Shown here: positions 58,201-64,000 of the stretch, piece by piece
Layout of the letters: each line of letters starts with the position of its first letter
Numbering within the stretch: position 1 is the stretch's first letter
Origin: Heloderma charlesbogerti
Lineage: Eukaryota > Chordata > Lepidosauria > Squamata > Helodermatidae
Length of the DNA: 64,000 bases
Direction: 5' to 3'
Assembly (NCBI GenBank): GCA_026122225.1
Contig: JANEZZ010001494.1
Location: forward strand, 1,736,001 to 1,800,000
Program-made: the position numbers and the translations under genes
Notes under the pieces: generated by a model
The model's database searches: none
What the model was told of the DNA's origin: nothing
What the model saw: the letters and a program-made list of their open reading frames with translations, nothing else

Positions 58201-60507
58201 CTGGGAAGCTGCTGCCAGTCAGTGCAGGCACTACTGAGCTAGATGGAGTAATGGTCTGATTGGCATAAGGCAGTTTCCTATATCCTCATGGTGTAGCAGC
58301 TATCTTTTTGTGAACCGCCCAGAGAGCTTTGGCTATTGGGCAGTATAGAAATGAAAAGCATACATACATACATACGTACGTACGTATGTACGTACGTACG
58401 TACATACATAAATACCATTTCCATCTAGGGAAGCTGGTTGCCAGTGTTGTTGGTAGATCAGGTTAAACTATTTGTGCATTTGTGCAATTGTGTCCTAAGG
58501 AAAATCTAGTATGACAAACATTTGGACAGCCTCATTAAACTACATTACAGTGACTCAGAAAGAAGCTGCTCGAACAGTTTTAGTCAGCATTGCTCCATGG
58601 TGAACTGAAGCAGAAAGAGGTTTGGACGAAATGTCAGTCTTTATGAACGCATGGCTTCTATGCCAAACCAAACATTATGGTGAGCCTGAGATAAGGAATG
58701 GGACAGACCTCGTCCTCGAGGGTGTCTTTAACTTTTTAAAAAACTCATTGCCCTTGCAATGTTTGTGACATCTTATTCTACTTTTTTCTACAGGTTGACT
58801 AATGGTGCTACGCAGACCACTGCAGTACTGCTAAACTAAGAGCGCAATCCTACGCATGTTTAGACAGAAGAAAGTCCTATGCCAGCTGGGGAATGCTGGG
58901 AATTGTAAGACTTTCTTCTGTCTAAACATGCATAGGATTGCACGCTAAGAAGGGAGGGCCCTCAGAAAACACATTCAGGTTTGAAGCTTCGGGGTCTTCC
59001 TGGATTAATTGCTCTGTGTGTGTGTGGGGAGGGGAGGGGCACCTTTCACTTGTTCCTCCTGGTGAAAACATTGTGCCTATTTTTGTCAGATTTAGATTGT
59101 CACCCCTGCTTTTGTAACCTTGAGGTTAGACTCCCATAATTAGCACTACGTTGCCTTCCCTTGATGGCTGTTTGGAAACTTCAGCTGGTGCTACAAGGCA
59201 GAAGAGCTTAACTTGAAACCAGTGCTCCAACTTCCCATTGTCTTCTGGACACAATACAGATGTTGCAGAACCTGATCCATGAAGCCCTAAATGGCTTGGC
59301 TTCTACATACCTAAGAGATGATTGCCTTCGTCCTACTACATTCTCAAAAAGATCAACTGATGGCCGAACCAGACACATGCATGTTAATTTACCTACAAAA
59401 GGGAGGGGGAGGGGGAGTTTGCTTTTTTATATCAAAATGAATACGCAGGGGAAGGAAATAAATTTGTCTCCACCACCCTCAGGGGCTTTAAGCTGTTTTT
59501 CCTCTAGCCAGCTCCGATAATGAAGTGGGCTGTGCTGGGTGAAATGGCATAAAGCAGGAGAGATAAGGTGGAGGAGAGGTGGGTTTTACTCCCCTGCTTT
59601 GCACGCTCATTTTGATAGCAAAAGTCAACACTTTGCATCCATGCTTTATAGATAAACAGGCAAGCACATGTTTAGTAAGTCTGCATATCTGGACACACCC
59701 TCTTAATACCATGGATGTATGAACCAGAGGTTAGGGTGGGCCTTTAGCCCCAGTGAAGCTCCTCATAACTAGCTTCAGGAGGGAGGAGAAATGGGCAAAA
59801 GCAAACAGGTTGGATTGCCTACATCAAATGAGGGCAGACTTCACGCTTGCAGGATCTGCTTTGTGTTTTACTAGAAACCCCAAGTCCACCAACTGGAATC
59901 AGGTGCAAAATAATGGTAGTGGGGTGGTGGTAGTGGTATTACAGAAATGCACGGAATTAAGGAATAGGATGCCTCTGGCTACTTGCTCACTCCAGGAGTT
60001 TGCTTTTGTATCAGAACTGAGCTTACAGTCTTTGGACACAGAAATTCACTCCTGGTCCCGCTCCTAATTAGCAGCCTAATTTCTGGTGGTGATGGTATTC
60101 TTATTGTTGCTATTATTGAACAATTGGGAGTCAGAAACCCTTGCTGATTTACTGCAAATCACCCCATGATCTAGCAGTGGATCCTGACCTATTTTCTGCC
60201 TGCCTCCGGCCTACATAATTCCTGAAGTTCCCTCTCCCATTCAGGAAAGGCAGCAAAGCTTTCAGCCTCAAGCAGCTACGTCCATCCAGGCAGCCACAAA
60301 TGCATAAGTGGCAGGGAGGGAAGGCCAAAGCCACCAATTTGGTGGTTAAGGGTGGTTAGAGCCACGTTCAATGTGCTTGTCCATTTCGGCTTTCAAGGAT
60401 AGATGAGTTCAAAGAAGAACTTACTTGAGCCTGAAGTCCTCGGTTGCCATCTTAGCATTGTCGATCTGCAGAACGATGCCTGCATTGGTAACCCGCCCAG
60501 TCTCAAT
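34199..60507 (-). CDS. Type I (acidic) keratin, exons 2-8 (5' end off window)
   Basis: Intermediate-filament protein that pairs with a type II keratin in epithelial cytoplasm. Coding segments, in sense order: 60425-60507, 57434-57590, 44543-44704, 41112-41237, 37760-37980, 36286-36314 and 34199-34293. All have AG/GT borders and the phases join into one frame of 290 residues plus stop. The first five lengths (83, 157, 162, 126 and 221) are exactly those usual for type I keratin exons 2-6. The protein shows coil 1B '[20 protein letters not shown]', the L12 segment before '[14 protein letters not shown]', and helix termination motif '[16 protein letters not shown]'. The tail has '[12 protein letters not shown]', a block like those of K14/K17/K20. 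Exon 1 (head, 1A) is beyond the right edge. I cannot assign an orthologue. Confidence 0.93.
34840..35080. repeat. Palindromic repeat fragments (TACTCAGAAGTAAG type)
   Basis: 'gcttacttctgagtaggcat', 'gcttactcctgagtagacat' and the inverse 'gtctactcagaagtaagtcc' are arms of a common reptile hairpin repeat. Similar pieces occur at 38240 and 61890-61990. Confidence 0.5.
35990..36285 (-). mobile_element. CR1-like LINE 3' fragment
   Basis: 'gctggttcagaccaaaggcc', 'tctagtccatcatcctgttt' and 'ggccaaccagatgccttggg' are the reverse of a CR1-type end also seen in sense at 56750-57035. The left edge is about 35990; the right edge abuts keratin exon 7. Confidence 0.65.
36286..36314 (-). CDS. Keratin exon 7 (29-bp microexon)
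   Basis: The tract 'cttttatcatttcacag' precedes 36314 and donor GTAAAA follows 36286. It begins with one base completing the exon 6 codon (Gly), codes MTDSYSRFR, and ends on one base that joins exon 8 (Glu). Its length of 2 mod 3 is exactly what exons 6 and 8 demand. Short exon 7s are usual in type I keratins. Confidence 0.75.
37122..37526. mobile_element. hAT-like element, family of 4147-4556
   Basis: TAGGGATGTTGGAGAAATCC to TCATACATCCCTA, flanked by ctggtgct (37114-37121) and ctggtgta (37527-37534), 6 of 8 matching. Lies in keratin intron 6. Confidence 0.8.
37760..37980 (-). CDS. Keratin exon 6 (end of coil 2B)
   Basis: 221 bp with acceptor 'gttctttcag' and donor GTAAGG. It codes '[20 protein letters not shown]' through '[17 protein letters not shown]', the helix termination motif, then KVDG across the splice. 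Most type I keratins have EDA-like residues at that point. Confidence 0.95.
38390..38641 (-). mobile_element. LINE 3' end (L2/CR1-type)
   Basis: The minus strand codes '[15 protein letters not shown]' and then '[10 protein letters not shown]', the standard LINE C-terminal end, followed leftward by its 3' UTR. Lies in keratin intron 5. Confidence 0.6.
39655..39905 (+). mobile_element. CORE/MIR-like tRNA SINE, full length
   Basis: Sense orientation: tRNA-like head 'gtggtgtggtggtgagagtg', B-box 'agattctagtccccactcgg', core 'gtgactttgggccagtcaca' and 'cacagggttgttgttgtgag', then the LINE-like tail 'aaggcggggtataaatgcaa' and (TAAA)n. Reference copy for this window. Confidence 0.8.
39974..40527 (-). 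mobile_element. Solo LTR (554 bp), TSD gcttg
   Basis: Inverted relative of 18299-18843. Ends TGTCGGG...CCCTGACA on +, bordered by a perfect 5-bp repeat gcttg (39969-39973 and 40528-40532). AATAAAG lies in sense near 40050. Sits in keratin intron 5. Confidence 0.8.
41112..41237 (-). CDS. Keratin exon 5 (coil 2)
   Basis: 126 bp (42 codons) with acceptor 'tgtttcacag' and donor GTAACT. It codes [20 protein letters not shown] through '[18 protein letters not shown]', matching the 'ELRRTxQxLEIELQSQL' region of type I keratins. Confidence 0.95.
41369..41492. mobile_element. Hairpin MITE, TAA target duplication
   Basis: AGGCACAATCC to GGATTGCACTC with direct TAA on both sides (41366-41368 and 41493-41495). 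In keratin intron 4. Confidence 0.75.
41706..41775 (-). mobile_element. CR1 3' terminal fragment
   Basis: 'agaatcatagaatagtaggg' and 'ggcctacaaggccattgagt', identical in type to 8046-8460 but only 70 bp. Confidence 0.75.
41826..43000. mobile_element. Degraded palindromic element hosting a second one
   Basis: The outer sequence (41826-41915 and 42520-43000) is related to 31015-31365 ('ggagaaattctccaa', 'accattttacatcctccaca'). The element at 41916-42511 sits inside it. Outer borders uncertain. Confidence 0.45.
41916..42511. mobile_element. hAT-like palindromic element, TSD actggggg
   Basis: The 596-bp element runs AAGGGATGGTGCGGGCGCC to GGTTCGCACATCCCTA. Perfect 8-bp repeats actggggg flank it (41908-41915 and 42512-42519). 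The inner half is a dense run of AAAATGCGCATATTTGC-like words in both orientations, bounded by inverted 'ccattttttgcaaaataaaa'. Copy at 56215-56728. The 249-codon frame across it is an artefact. Confidence 0.85.
43001..43567. other. Unassigned, possibly LTR-like
   Basis: Begins near 'tgtcatgacccatctgg' and includes 'ctctcctcacaaggag'. It has the look of an LTR, but I find no matching second end or duplication. No coding sequence. Confidence 0.25.
43568..43988. mobile_element. hAT-like element, TSD actggaaa
   Basis: Inverted relative of 4147-4556, with ends CAAGGATGGATAAACTC and CCAGCACCCCTA. Perfect actggaaa flanks (43560-43567 and 43989-43996). In keratin intron 4. Confidence 0.85.
44543..44704 (-). 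CDS. Keratin exon 4 (linker L12 and start of coil 2)
   Basis: 162 bp with acceptor 'catgtatag' and donor GTATCC. It codes [20 protein letters not shown], then [20 protein letters not shown] and [14 protein letters not shown]. The 'VNVxVxxAP..DL' linker and 'YEAxxEKNR' segment are diagnostic of type I keratins. Confidence 0.95.
45996..47390 (+). pseudogene. BovB ORF, endonuclease half, ends at an in-frame TAA
   Basis: 464 codons. An apurinic-type (EEP) endonuclease domain spans about residues 107-345. It holds GTWNVRSM (Asn113), ISELKW (Glu141), YAPTTD (210-215), GDWNAKVG (Asp246, Asn248), NQIDYVL (Asp313) and GSDHE (Asp339, His340), so all expected active-site blocks are present. The frame is cut by TAA at 47388-47390; copy A has GAA at the same place. 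The RT continues in the same frame from 47391. The first 100 or so residues are 5' leader-like and the true start is uncertain. Confidence 0.9.
47403..49139 (+). CDS. BovB ORF, reverse transcriptase half
   Basis: 578 codons, in the same frame as the endonuclease half. RT blocks: NYRTIALIS (153-161), [13 protein letters not shown] (188-200), FIDYAKAFD (221-229, first catalytic Asp), [12 protein letters not shown] (281-292) and YADD (323-326). The C-terminal region ends [12 protein letters not shown] just before the 3' UTR. The catalytic residues I can see are intact. The first Met at 47403 is an internal codon, not a natural start, because the stop at 47388 separates it from the endonuclease. 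Confidence 0.9.
   Translation: MEENNRMGKTRDLFKKIGDVKGTFCAKMGMIKDKEGRDLTEADEIKKRWQEYTEELYRKDLNVPDSHDSAVTELEPDILESEVKWALGSISNNKASGDDSIPAELFKILKDDAVKVLHSICQQIWNTQQWPQDWKRSVYIPIPKKGNAKECSNYRTIALISHASKVMLKILQARLQQYANRELLEVQAGFRRGRGTRDQIANICCIMEKAREFQKNVYFCFIDYAKAFDCVDHNKLWQIHKVMGVPDHLTCLLRNLYEGQEVTVRTRNGTTDWFKIGKGVRQGCILSPCLFNLYAEYIMRNAGLDESEVGIKIAGRIINNLRYADDTTLMAESEEDLKSLLLRVKEESAKPGLKLNIKKTKIMASGPITSWHIEGEEMEAVTDFTFLGSKITADGDCSHEIKRRLLLGRKAMANLDSIVRSRDITLPTEVRLIKAMVFPVVMYGCESWTIRKAERRRIDAFELWCWRRLLRVPWTARRSNQSILKEINPECSLEGQIMKLKLQYFGHLMRRENSLEKTLMLGKTEGKRRRGRQRMRWLDSITDAMNMNLSTLRERAQDRKAWCAMVHGVTKSRTRLND
49231..50467 (-). mobile_element. Sauria-type SINE split by a hAT-like element, TSD tctacaaaaaata
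   Basis: In sense (minus) it has a tRNA-like head 'gtggcttagtggttaagacg', a B-box-like 'agcagttcaagacccgag', a body with 'ggccacatgaccacggaa', and a BovB-like 3' end 'agagtcggacacaactgg' followed by 'ggggacacctttaccttta'. A perfect 13-bp duplication tctacaaaaaata flanks it (49218-49230 and 50468-50480). Its own sequence is 50214-50467 plus 49231-49326; the rest is element E8. Confidence 0.85.
49327..50213. mobile_element. Hairpin-chain hAT-like element E8, TSD gtccgaag/gttcgaag
   Basis: At 887 bp it runs TAGGGATGTACGAAAGTCAC to TTCTCCCCCATCCCTA. Flanks gtccgaag (49319-49326) and gttcgaag (50214-50221) differ at one base. Six TACGTA/TAACGTA hairpins (about 49517, 49574, 49695, 49769, 49881 and 49940) are arranged mirror-wise about a central hairpin near 49750 (GGGCAACGC/GCGTTGCCC). 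From 49512 to 49985 the element is thus close to one large palindrome made of smaller ones. Confidence 0.9.
50670..52160. other. Keratin intron 3, no recognised element
   Basis: Moderate AT sequence with short unrelated frames. A decayed LINE 3' tail is possible at 51745-51840 ('tacttccatgccacccttta'). Confidence 0.45.
52168..52504. mobile_element. Large palindromic element
   Basis: Arms: left 'ttgagtatgggttgagtgtg' and 'catgctaacaaactatggtt'; right, the inverse 'catagtttgttagcatggct' and 'aacccatactcaatcttgag'. The centre is near 52335. Ends 'tgtgttcacac' and 'gtgtgaacccag'. No clear duplication, so class unknown. Confidence 0.6.
53105..53468. mobile_element. hAT-like element, TSD gatgcact
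   Basis: The 364-bp element runs TAGGGATGTCCTGAGTG to GAGTTCGCCCATCCTTA with perfect gatgcact flanks (53097-53104 and 53469-53476). GC-rich interior with partial inverted symmetry. Confidence 0.8.
53637..54155. mobile_element. hAT-like element, TSD tctaccac
   Basis: The 519-bp element runs TAGGGATGGGTGAGAAG to TTTCCCCATCCCTA with perfect tctaccac flanks (53629-53636 and 54156-54163). The interior is rich in AAAATGCATA/TATGCATTTT words. Best preserved member of the family at 9780, 11640 and 27241. Confidence 0.85.
54200..54980. repeat. GC-rich repeat with internal inverted symmetry
   Basis: CCGCCCGCCC, 'ttggctggccggccaagcag' and 'ggctggctggattggccagc' blocks in both orientations. The open frames here (up to 204 codons) come from composition. 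Not assigned to a family. Confidence 0.35.
55000..55315 (+). mobile_element. LINE 3' end (L2/CR1-type)
   Basis: Frame-broken C-terminal coding text ('tgtggaactctctgctttgg', 'ctgttatttcgggaggcctt') is followed by a 3' UTR ending in 'gcggtgtataaatattttaa' and AAATAAATAAA. Confidence 0.6.
55561..55609. repeat. (CTTC)n microsatellite
   Basis: About 12 tetranucleotide units next to a SINE tail. Confidence 0.95.
55610..55832 (-). mobile_element. CORE/MIR-like tRNA SINE
   Basis: Reverse-orientation full copy: 'tatcccgccttttttcctcc', 'gtgactggcccaaagtcacc', 'ccggatctcccaactcccag' and 'ctctagccactacaccacac'. Confidence 0.75.
56030..57035 (+). mobile_element. CR1-type LINE 3' end split by a hAT-like element
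   Basis: 'cgacaccttggagatttaat'-like coding remnants, 'cacacagtgtgtagttaaac', then (after the insertion) 'aatgctggactagatggacc' and 'gatccagcatggcccttctt'. A sense-orientation CR1-like terminus interrupted by 56215-56728. Confidence 0.65.
56215..56728. mobile_element. hAT-like palindromic element, TSD tatggaat/tatgtagt
   Basis: TAGGGATGGTGCGGGTGCC to GGTTCGCACATCCCTT. Flanks tatggaat (56207-56214) and tatgtagt (56729-56736) match at 6 of 8. Same family and layout as 41916-42511. Confidence 0.8.
57434..57590 (-). CDS. Keratin exon 3 (coil 1B)
   Basis: 157 bp with acceptor 'cttggctcag' and donor GTAGGA. It codes [20 protein letters not shown], then [20 protein letters not shown] and [12 protein letters not shown], matching the type I coil 1B pattern 'LRQSVE.DI..LR..LD..T..R.DLE'. 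Confidence 0.97.
58088..58290 (+). mobile_element. tRNA-derived SINE (tRNA-Ala-like head)
   Basis: The head 'gggccatagctcagtggtac' and B-box 'cgggttcaattcccagcatc' give a tRNA-like 5' part with a TGCATG anticodon-loop region. The body follows with 'cctgaaaccctgggaagctg', 'gagctagatggagtaatggt' and 'gcagtttcctatatcc'. The tRNA part has lost a proper acceptor stem, so it is not a functional tRNA gene. Confidence 0.75.
58352..58412. repeat. (CATA)n/(CGTA)n microsatellite
   Basis: CATACATA changes to CGTACGTA and back, so the middle is self-complementary. It follows a LINE tail 'aaccgcccagagagctttgg' at 58312. Confidence 0.9.
58840..58945. mobile_element. Hairpin MITE, TAA target duplication
   Basis: GAGCGCAATCC to GGATTGCACGC with direct TAA on both sides (58837-58839 and 58946-58948). 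In keratin intron 2. Confidence 0.8.
58949..60424. other. Rest of keratin intron 2
   Basis: No recognised repeat or gene. Short frames only. Confidence 0.5.
60425..60507 (-). CDS. Keratin exon 2 (coil 1B)
   Basis: 83 bp with acceptor 'ttatttgcag' and donor GTAAGT. It codes [20 protein letters not shown], then ATEDFRL plus two bases. 'LQIDNA+LAxDDFR' is a hallmark of type I keratins. Confidence 0.97.
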
Positions 60508-60803
60508 CTGCAAATAATAAAGATGGAATTACTCTCACTGAGGATGTAGAATGGATATCTCAGGATGTGGCAATTTGGCTGGAGAAGTGGTGACACTTCT
60601 TAGCACATTGGATTTGGAAAATACCAAAAGGCGTCCTGTGGCTTCTTAAAGACTAACAGTGTTGGGTGGGATTCTTTTACTTTTCCCTACCAAACTATGA
60701 ATATTATCACACAGGTTTCCAGGAAAAGTGTGTCAAGCAATGGTACCATCCATCCTGTGGCTCCAGCAGACGAAACCTTCCCCTTAAGGCCCAAGAAGGT
60801 TTA

Positions 60804-60880
60804 GGACACAATCCATACTGGCTGGGGAATGCTGGGAGTTGTAGGACTTTTTCTGTCTCAACATGCATGGGATTGCGCCT
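60804..60880. mobile_element. Hairpin MITE, internally deleted, TTA duplication
   Basis: GGACACAATCC to GGATTGCGCCT with TTA on both sides (60801-60803 and 60881-60883). The left arm lacks the 'catgtttagacag' block, so it can no longer fold fully. Confidence 0.65.
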
Positions 60881-61090
60881 TTAGTCTCCGGAACTTCCAT
60901 GGAACCTCTGGGGTCCTTCTCAGGCCATCTGTTATTTCCAGCCTGGCTTCCTGATTGGCTAGGGCCTTTGTATACGTTTCCTCCCTTTGGGAAATACTCA
61001 TTTTAGAGTTGAAACAATGATCTGCAAACATTTCTAATTTGGGCATTTCAAATTTTGAATGAAATATTTCAAAGCAAAATTCAAACTCAC

Positions 61091-61190
61091 ATTTATTTAT
61101 TTATTAAATTTATTAATCGCCCATCTGACTGGTCACCCAGCCACTCTGGGCAATGTACAACCCACCATAAAACAATTTAAAACAATAAAA
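61091..61190 (-). mobile_element. LINE 3' tail
   Basis: 'tttattaatcgcccatctga' and 'cacccagccactctgggcaa' form a reverse LINE terminus. A second copy lies at 62020-62095 beside an (AGTT)n run. Confidence 0.5.
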
Positions 61191-61199
61191 TCTTACCAT

Positions 61200-63301
61200 A
61201 AAACATTATATGAAAGTGTCAAATACGTAACTCTAAATTCTAGATTTGGATACCTTATACTTGTTAGCATATTTTGGTTTTTAATTTTTTTTTGTTAGCT
61301 TGCTTCTGATAGGAATTCTCAGCTGCCAACTGCCAAATACTAATTACCACTGCATGTCACACATGTCAATTACCATGCATGTTACATTTCGCAATAACAA
61401 CAGCTGAAAGTCAGCCTTCAAACTCCTGCTGATATTCCTCTGAGATGCACAGCCACAGAGGAATGTTCTGGGCGTGTGCTATAGAACATGCTAACTCTTA
61501 TCAATTCATGAGAGAGGATGGTGGGGGCCAACAGTGCCCCCATGTCAACTGACTGTGCATCCCACGGCATGTTTCACAATTCTCTGCAATGCTTGGGTCT
61601 CCAGCTCGGAGGTGGAAGAAGAAGATGTTTGGGCCAGCCTGTGCATCAGACTAGCATTCCAAACTCAGAGCACCTGTGAGGTGCAGAGGCTGAGCAAGCC
61701 CTCCCTGCTCCCACACCTCCAGCTTGGAACTGGTGGGAAGTGGGGACTTGGTTTCTGCCTCCCCCACCCAGCTCAAAGCTTAGAGCTGGAGAGAGAACAA
61801 GGAGATCTCCCCCCAACCTCATGCAGCTCTTGTTAGAAAAATAAAAATCCCCACCGCTGGTATTACTCGCCACTTAAAGCCATGAGGCTAACTGACTTCT
61901 GAGTAGACCTTATCGGATGCAATTTGAGTGACAGCCCTGATCCTATGCATGCTCACTGGGAAGCAAGTCCAACTGAATTCAATGGGGATTTAGCCCTAAG
62001 TAAGTGAGCAGAGGGTTTAGTTAGTTAGTTAGTTAGTTAATTAATTAAATGTATTAATTGCCCATCTGGCTGGTCACCCAGCCACTCTGGGTGAAGGCAA
62101 ATGCAGTAACTGAATGCTGTCTTCCAGGTAATACGTGTTATCACATCACTAGAAAACACTGTCTGATACATTTTACCTGGAAGGGCTACCATCTGATGAA
62201 CGAAAGGGACACTATAGTTGGATCGGGGAAGAGATTTTGTTGTTTTGCTGCTGGGAAGGTCTTTCTTTAAAATTCCAAATCCCTCCATCAGTTAAGGCCA
62301 AACTAGTACGTGGGCAGCAGATGACTCTGAAAATAGCGCCTACAACAGCTCAGGTGAATTAATCAGCTCTCTTCCAGATACCTGCAACATGTGAATCCCT
62401 AATCCCTTTTCCAAATGTGCTTTGTTCCTGTACGATGGGTGTTATTGCCCTTCCCTGCAAATCATCTCACCACATTGCTAGTTTTGATTTCCCATTTTTG
62501 GATGCCCTCGAGCAACAGCAGCTCCTGAGAAAGATGTTAATGTCTCCCATTCAAGACATGAAGAACCTCCTGTTGCCTGTCCTAAAATAATTGCTTTATT
62601 TGGACTCTATAGACCTGTCCCTTAATAAAATACCTTTAAGGTTAAGAATTAAACTGGTGTGTCTCTTTTTACCTTGAAGGGCATGTTTTCTGGACTTACC
62701 TTCTTTTTCTAGCAGTAGTTACATTCTTGAATCCTCCGAGCAATAACTCCTGTGCACACAACACTCTCTGTTTCATAGTTAGTAATGTGGGTTTGTTCAT
62801 TATATTCTTATTTGGAAAGAGAGAAGCAGTGTGTGGAATGCCAAAGTAGTCGTGATGGGAGTGGGAATCAGTATATGGATGAGTGAAGCAGTTTGCTTTT
62901 ACTCTCCATTAATCCACTGTTCATGACTACCACTATTCGCACAAGCATTAGTGTGGATTAGAATCACTACTCAGCCTACATACGGTTGCACTGAGAGAGT
63001 GGAGAAATCATCGGTGTAGTTAAAATGGTTAGGAATGAACATCAAATGATGTCAAGATCGTGCCGTTAAATGGGAAGTTAAATGTTCCTGGACTGGGATC
63101 TTGTGAAAGAGGGGGAAACAACAGAGAAGTTGCCAAGGAGAGGCTCTGGTGGATGGAAGATGCCAGGTTTACGGAGAGGTTAGTAAATGATGAAGGAATG
63201 GGCAGTGCTTGAATTACTGGGGATGGGAGCAGGGGAGAACTTTAATGAAATCACAAGCTCCACCCCATGGGTTCCCCCAACTTTAGCCAAACAATGCTGA
63301 C
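61200..63301. other. Keratin intron 1 or upstream; no exon 1 seen
   Basis: I looked on the minus strand for the coil 1A motif (LNDRLAxYLxKVR type) and found nothing like it, so exon 1 lies beyond 64000. Only minor repeat fragments occur (61890-61990 hairpin pieces, 62020-62095 LINE tail). Confidence 0.5.
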
Positions 63302-63729
63302 AAGGGATGTCGGAGAAACCCACAATGGAACCAAAGAAGTTTGGATTTTGCTGAATATAGCTGGTGGATTCTGTAGCAGACCAGCTTTTCCCTTTGTCCG
63401 GTGGATTCCACTAACTTGCGGACTGTTTTTCGAACTTTCCAGATTTTGCACAAATTTTGTTGTTGAAAAATACACATAAAAAAAAAAACTGGCCAAAAAT
63501 GTGCATTTCTCCATAGGTGAAAGCGTGAAAATGCACGTTTTGGGGGATTTTGCGCATTTGGGGGGATTTGCTCATTTTCACACATGCGAGTTTACAAAAT
63601 TGAACATTTGCGCAAACCCGGGAACTAAAAAATATCCAATCCTGTGGATGGGCAGACTGCGGAACGAAAGGCACCTGACAATCCATGAAACAATGACAGA
63701 ACAGATTTTACCCAGTTCGTACATCCCTA
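63302..63729. mobile_element. hAT-like element, TSD atgctgac
   Basis: The 428-bp element runs AAGGGATGTCGGAGAAACC to TTCGTACATCCCTA with perfect atgctgac flanks (63294-63301 and 63730-63737). Same family as 4147-4556. Confidence 0.85.
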
Positions 63730-64000
63730 ATGCTGACCCCATAGCCTTCTCATCCAGTAGCTAAGGGGGCCATCACAAAAGGCAAGGCAGTGTGGGGCCC
63801 CTCCCCTCTGCAATTTGTGCACTGGATGGGTGCGATAACAGGTGCACTGTGGGTCTCTGTGAAATAATTTTGTGGGTAGGAACCTGAGATACCCTTGACC
63901 TCAACCTAAGGCATCCCCAAGAGATCCTCTCTTGTCTTGTCTTTCCTTGAAATTCCTTCGTAGCATCACACAGCTGGTAGGATTCATGTTTGGAATGTAT

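Overview
This window is vertebrate nuclear DNA, most likely from a squamate reptile (lizard or snake). The main grounds are two LINEs of the BovB (RTE) family, a SINE of the Sauria type whose 3' end resembles BovB, CR1 LINE 3' ends, CORE/tRNA SINEs and a very dense population of palindromic DNA transposons. No bacterial-style operons, functional rRNA genes or CRISPR arrays are present. The lineage call is inference from repeat families.

The only host gene I can support is a type I (acidic) keratin on the minus strand, running right to left from about 60.5 kb to 34.2 kb. Exons 2 to 8 are present: 83, 157, 162, 126, 221, 29 and 95 (coding part) bp. All have GT-AG borders and the phases join into one 290-residue frame ending in a stop. 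Exons 2 to 6 have exactly the sizes usual for type I keratin genes. Exon 1 (head, coil 1A) lies beyond the right edge. The introns are swollen by transposons, above all intron 3 at 12.7 kb.

Region by region: 0-2.2 kb is the env-to-LTR end of a decayed endogenous retrovirus. 3.4-8.5 kb holds LINE 3' ends, a U6 retropseudogene, two copies of a 5S-rRNA-like SINE, a solo LTR and a CR1. 8.6-24.6 kb is dominated by large palindromic hAT-like elements (8-bp target duplications, TAGGGATG-type ends), one split by BovB copy A and others nested in each other. 24.6-34 kb is repeat-rich intergenic DNA. 34-60.5 kb is the keratin gene; intron 3 holds a nest of an old palindromic element, a full-length BovB (copy B), a Sauria SINE and a hairpin-chain hAT element. 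60.5-64 kb is keratin intron 1 or upstream sequence with small repeats.

The most unusual feature is the hairpin-chain hAT-like family: eight elements built from alternating AT-rich (TACGTA-centred) and GC-rich (CAAATGGCGGC-type) hairpins. Some are near-symmetrical as a whole, making palindromes of palindromes. Similar short ends and 8-bp duplications recur on other palindromic elements with unrelated interiors, suggesting one transposase source acting in trans; no such transposase gene is in this window.
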